From Sphingobacterium sp. UBA7855 (GTDB lineage Bacteria > Bacteroidota > Bacteroidia > Sphingobacteriales > Sphingobacteriaceae): a stretch of DNA of 64,000 nt. Shown piece by piece: positions 63,054 to 64,000 of the stretch. The DNA lies in NCBI GenBank assembly GCA_002500745.1, contig DLST01000012.1:248001-312000 (forward strand), written 5' to 3'. The position numbers and the translations under genes were made by a program. The notes under the pieces were generated by a model. That model had not been told where the DNA came from and did no database searches. It saw only the letters and a program-made list of their open reading frames with translations. The first letter of the stretch is position 1; each line of letters begins with the position of its first letter.

Positions 63054-63084
63054 CAAAGATAGAAACCAAACGTATATCCTGCAA
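63054..63084 (-). promoter_or_regulatory. Promoter of tRNA-Leu
   Basis: TATCTTTG (63054-63061) with TTG (plus-strand CAA 63082-63084) 20 bases upstream, 22 bases before the tRNA. Confidence 0.75.
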
Positions 63085-63179
63085 GTATTTTCTTCTCTTT
63101 TTTTATTTTTTTTCAATATTCCGCTAACCTCTTGCATAATTCATTATTATTCATTTACTTTGAATATCAAAGTACTTTT

Positions 63180-63791
63180 ATGGAACAGAAAGATTTATAT
63201 AAAGAGCTTGGGCAGATCAGATTATTAATGGAAAAATCATCCAAATTTGTTTCAATAAGCGGATTATCGGGCGTCCTTATGGGCTGCTATGCGCTCGTGG
63301 GAACCCTAATAGGATACTATATTATATATCAACCTCAAGGTGCCGAACTATTCGGAAGCGAGCATTTGGAAAGATCCCAAGTGCTTTTGATCATTGCGCT
63401 GACCATTTTATTCTTATCCTTAGTGACTGGATGTGTTATGGCGCGTAGAAAGGCTAGAAAAAGTAAACAGTCCATTTGGAATATGACAAGTAAATCACTT
63501 TTATTTGCAGTTTCAATTCCACTGCTTGCAGGTGGCTTCGTATCGGCACTGTTTTTTATCCAGGGGCACTACCAGATGGTTGCCGCTATGCTGCTTATAT
63601 TCTATGGACTGGCATTGACTGCAGGGAGTATTTATACTTTTTCCGAAGTGAAAGCACTAGGTATAATAGAAATCTGCCTTGGCTTGATCGTACTAGTTTT
63701 TCCGGATAAAGGATTACTTTTGTGGGGATTGGGATTTGGTGTGTTACACATCATCTATGGTTTTATCGTTTACAAAAAATACGAATCGTGA
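63180..63791 (+). CDS. Hypothetical multi-pass membrane protein
   Basis: The 203-residue protein has a soluble helical start (MEQKDLYKELGQIRLLMEKSS) and about six membrane helices (two near 20-75, four after residue 105). I do not recognise a named family; similar proteins are often found beside a winged-helix regulator, as here. The ATG at 63180 follows a near-consensus -7 box (TTACTTTG, 63155-63162). Its last codons overlap the next start (GTGA), so the two are coupled. Confidence 0.75.
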   Translation: MEQKDLYKELGQIRLLMEKSSKFVSISGLSGVLMGCYALVGTLIGYYIIYQPQGAELFGSEHLERSQVLLIIALTILFLSLVTGCVMARRKARKSKQSIWNMTSKSLLFAVSIPLLAGGFVSALFFIQGHYQMVAAMLLIFYGLALTAGSIYTFSEVKALGIIEICLGLIVLVFPDKGLLLWGLGFGVLHIIYGFIVYKKYES

Positions 63792-64000
63792 AATTAGATC
63801 TTTCTCTATATGACAAAATATTTGAAAACAGAGTGCGACTCCAGATAATGAGTGTTCTCGCGGCAAATGAGGAATACGATTTCAATTCTTTGAAAGAATT
63901 GTTGGAGGTAACTGATGGTAACCTTGCCTCCAATCTGAAAACGTTGGAAAAGGAAGAATATATTGTTGTAGAGAAAAGCTTTGTCGAACGTAAGCCAAAT
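63788..64000 (+). CDS. Winged-helix transcriptional regulator, 3' end missing
   Basis: The first 71 residues are present, read directly: (M)KLDLSLYDKIFENRVRLQI, then MSVLAANEEYDFNSLKELL and VTDGNLASNLKTLEKEEYI. This is the HTH_34-type winged-helix fold of small Bacteroidota/Firmicutes regulators (MarR-like). The start is a GTG overlapping the stop of the upstream membrane protein gene. It probably controls that gene. The window ends inside the frame. Confidence 0.85.
   Translation, partial: MKLDLSLYDKIFENRVRLQIMSVLAANEEYDFNSLKELLEVTDGNLASNLKTLEKEEYIVVEKSFVERKPN

Noticed and set aside
1..64000. CRISPR arrays, insertion sequences, prophage genes, riboswitches
   Set aside because: No spaced direct repeats, transposase or integrase motifs, phage structural genes or recognisable riboswitch cores were seen.

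Overview
The window looks like a chromosomal backbone segment of a Bacteroidota bacterium, most likely Sphingobacteriaceae and probably close to Sphingobacterium (the genus is inference). The signs are low GC content, promoters of the Bacteroidota type (a -7 box TAnnTTTG and often a TTG about 20 bases upstream), few Shine-Dalgarno sequences, and family types typical of the phylum (DUF4890-like protein, FtsL_2-like protein, TonB variant with an N-terminal cytoplasmic tail, large TamB, long-linker FtsZ). No insertion sequence, prophage, CRISPR array or plasmid gene is visible.

Layout. 1-8 kb: end of a bifunctional-nuclease gene, a nucleoside:H+ symporter, a secreted metallophosphoesterase, two small envelope proteins (one NlpC/P60 lipoprotein), an EamA exporter and mtaB. 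8-16.3 kb: thyA-folA, a secreted protein and a SxxK serine hydrolase, ddl, then a forward cluster of a PASTA membrane protein, mltG, a YbgC-type thioesterase and a YihY-type membrane protein. 16.5-19.4 kb: rpsA and a rhodanese-type sulfurtransferase. 19.4-25.4 kb: a reverse operon with ATGA overlaps encoding a helix-hairpin-helix/outer-membrane-barrel protein, ComEC and RecQ. 25.6-33.7 kb: gyrB, an OmpH-like lipoprotein, corA, the rpmH-rnpA-yidD-tsaB operon, mscL, an orphan response regulator and a sugar phosphate isomerase/epimerase.

33.7-49.6 kb is a complete reverse-strand dcw cluster in the order mraZ-rsmH-ftsL-ftsI-murE-mraY-murD-ftsW-murG-murC-ftsQ-ftsA-ftsZ, without murF. 50-64 kb: aspS, a lone LutB-type protein, a Spy/DUF4890-like protein, tonB, a lipoprotein, tsaD, a very large tamB, tig, tRNA-Leu(UAG), a membrane protein and the start of a winged-helix regulator.

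Functional links: peptidoglycan synthesis and remodelling dominate (dcw cluster, ddl, mltG, PASTA, NlpC/P60, SxxK hydrolase). TsaB and TsaD make t6A37 in tRNA, and MtaB modifies it further.

The most interesting non-coding signals are (1) a 12-base motif AAGTTTTCCACA, present three times between ftsA and ftsZ and once upstream of mraZ, which fits a relaxed DnaA box and also forms competing hairpins; (2) an exact MraZ-type operator at mraZ, with a second one on the aspS side of the same intergenic region; (3) a rare strong Shine-Dalgarno in front of rpsA with a complementary CTCCT beside it. All positions and start choices come from reading the sequence; no database search was run.
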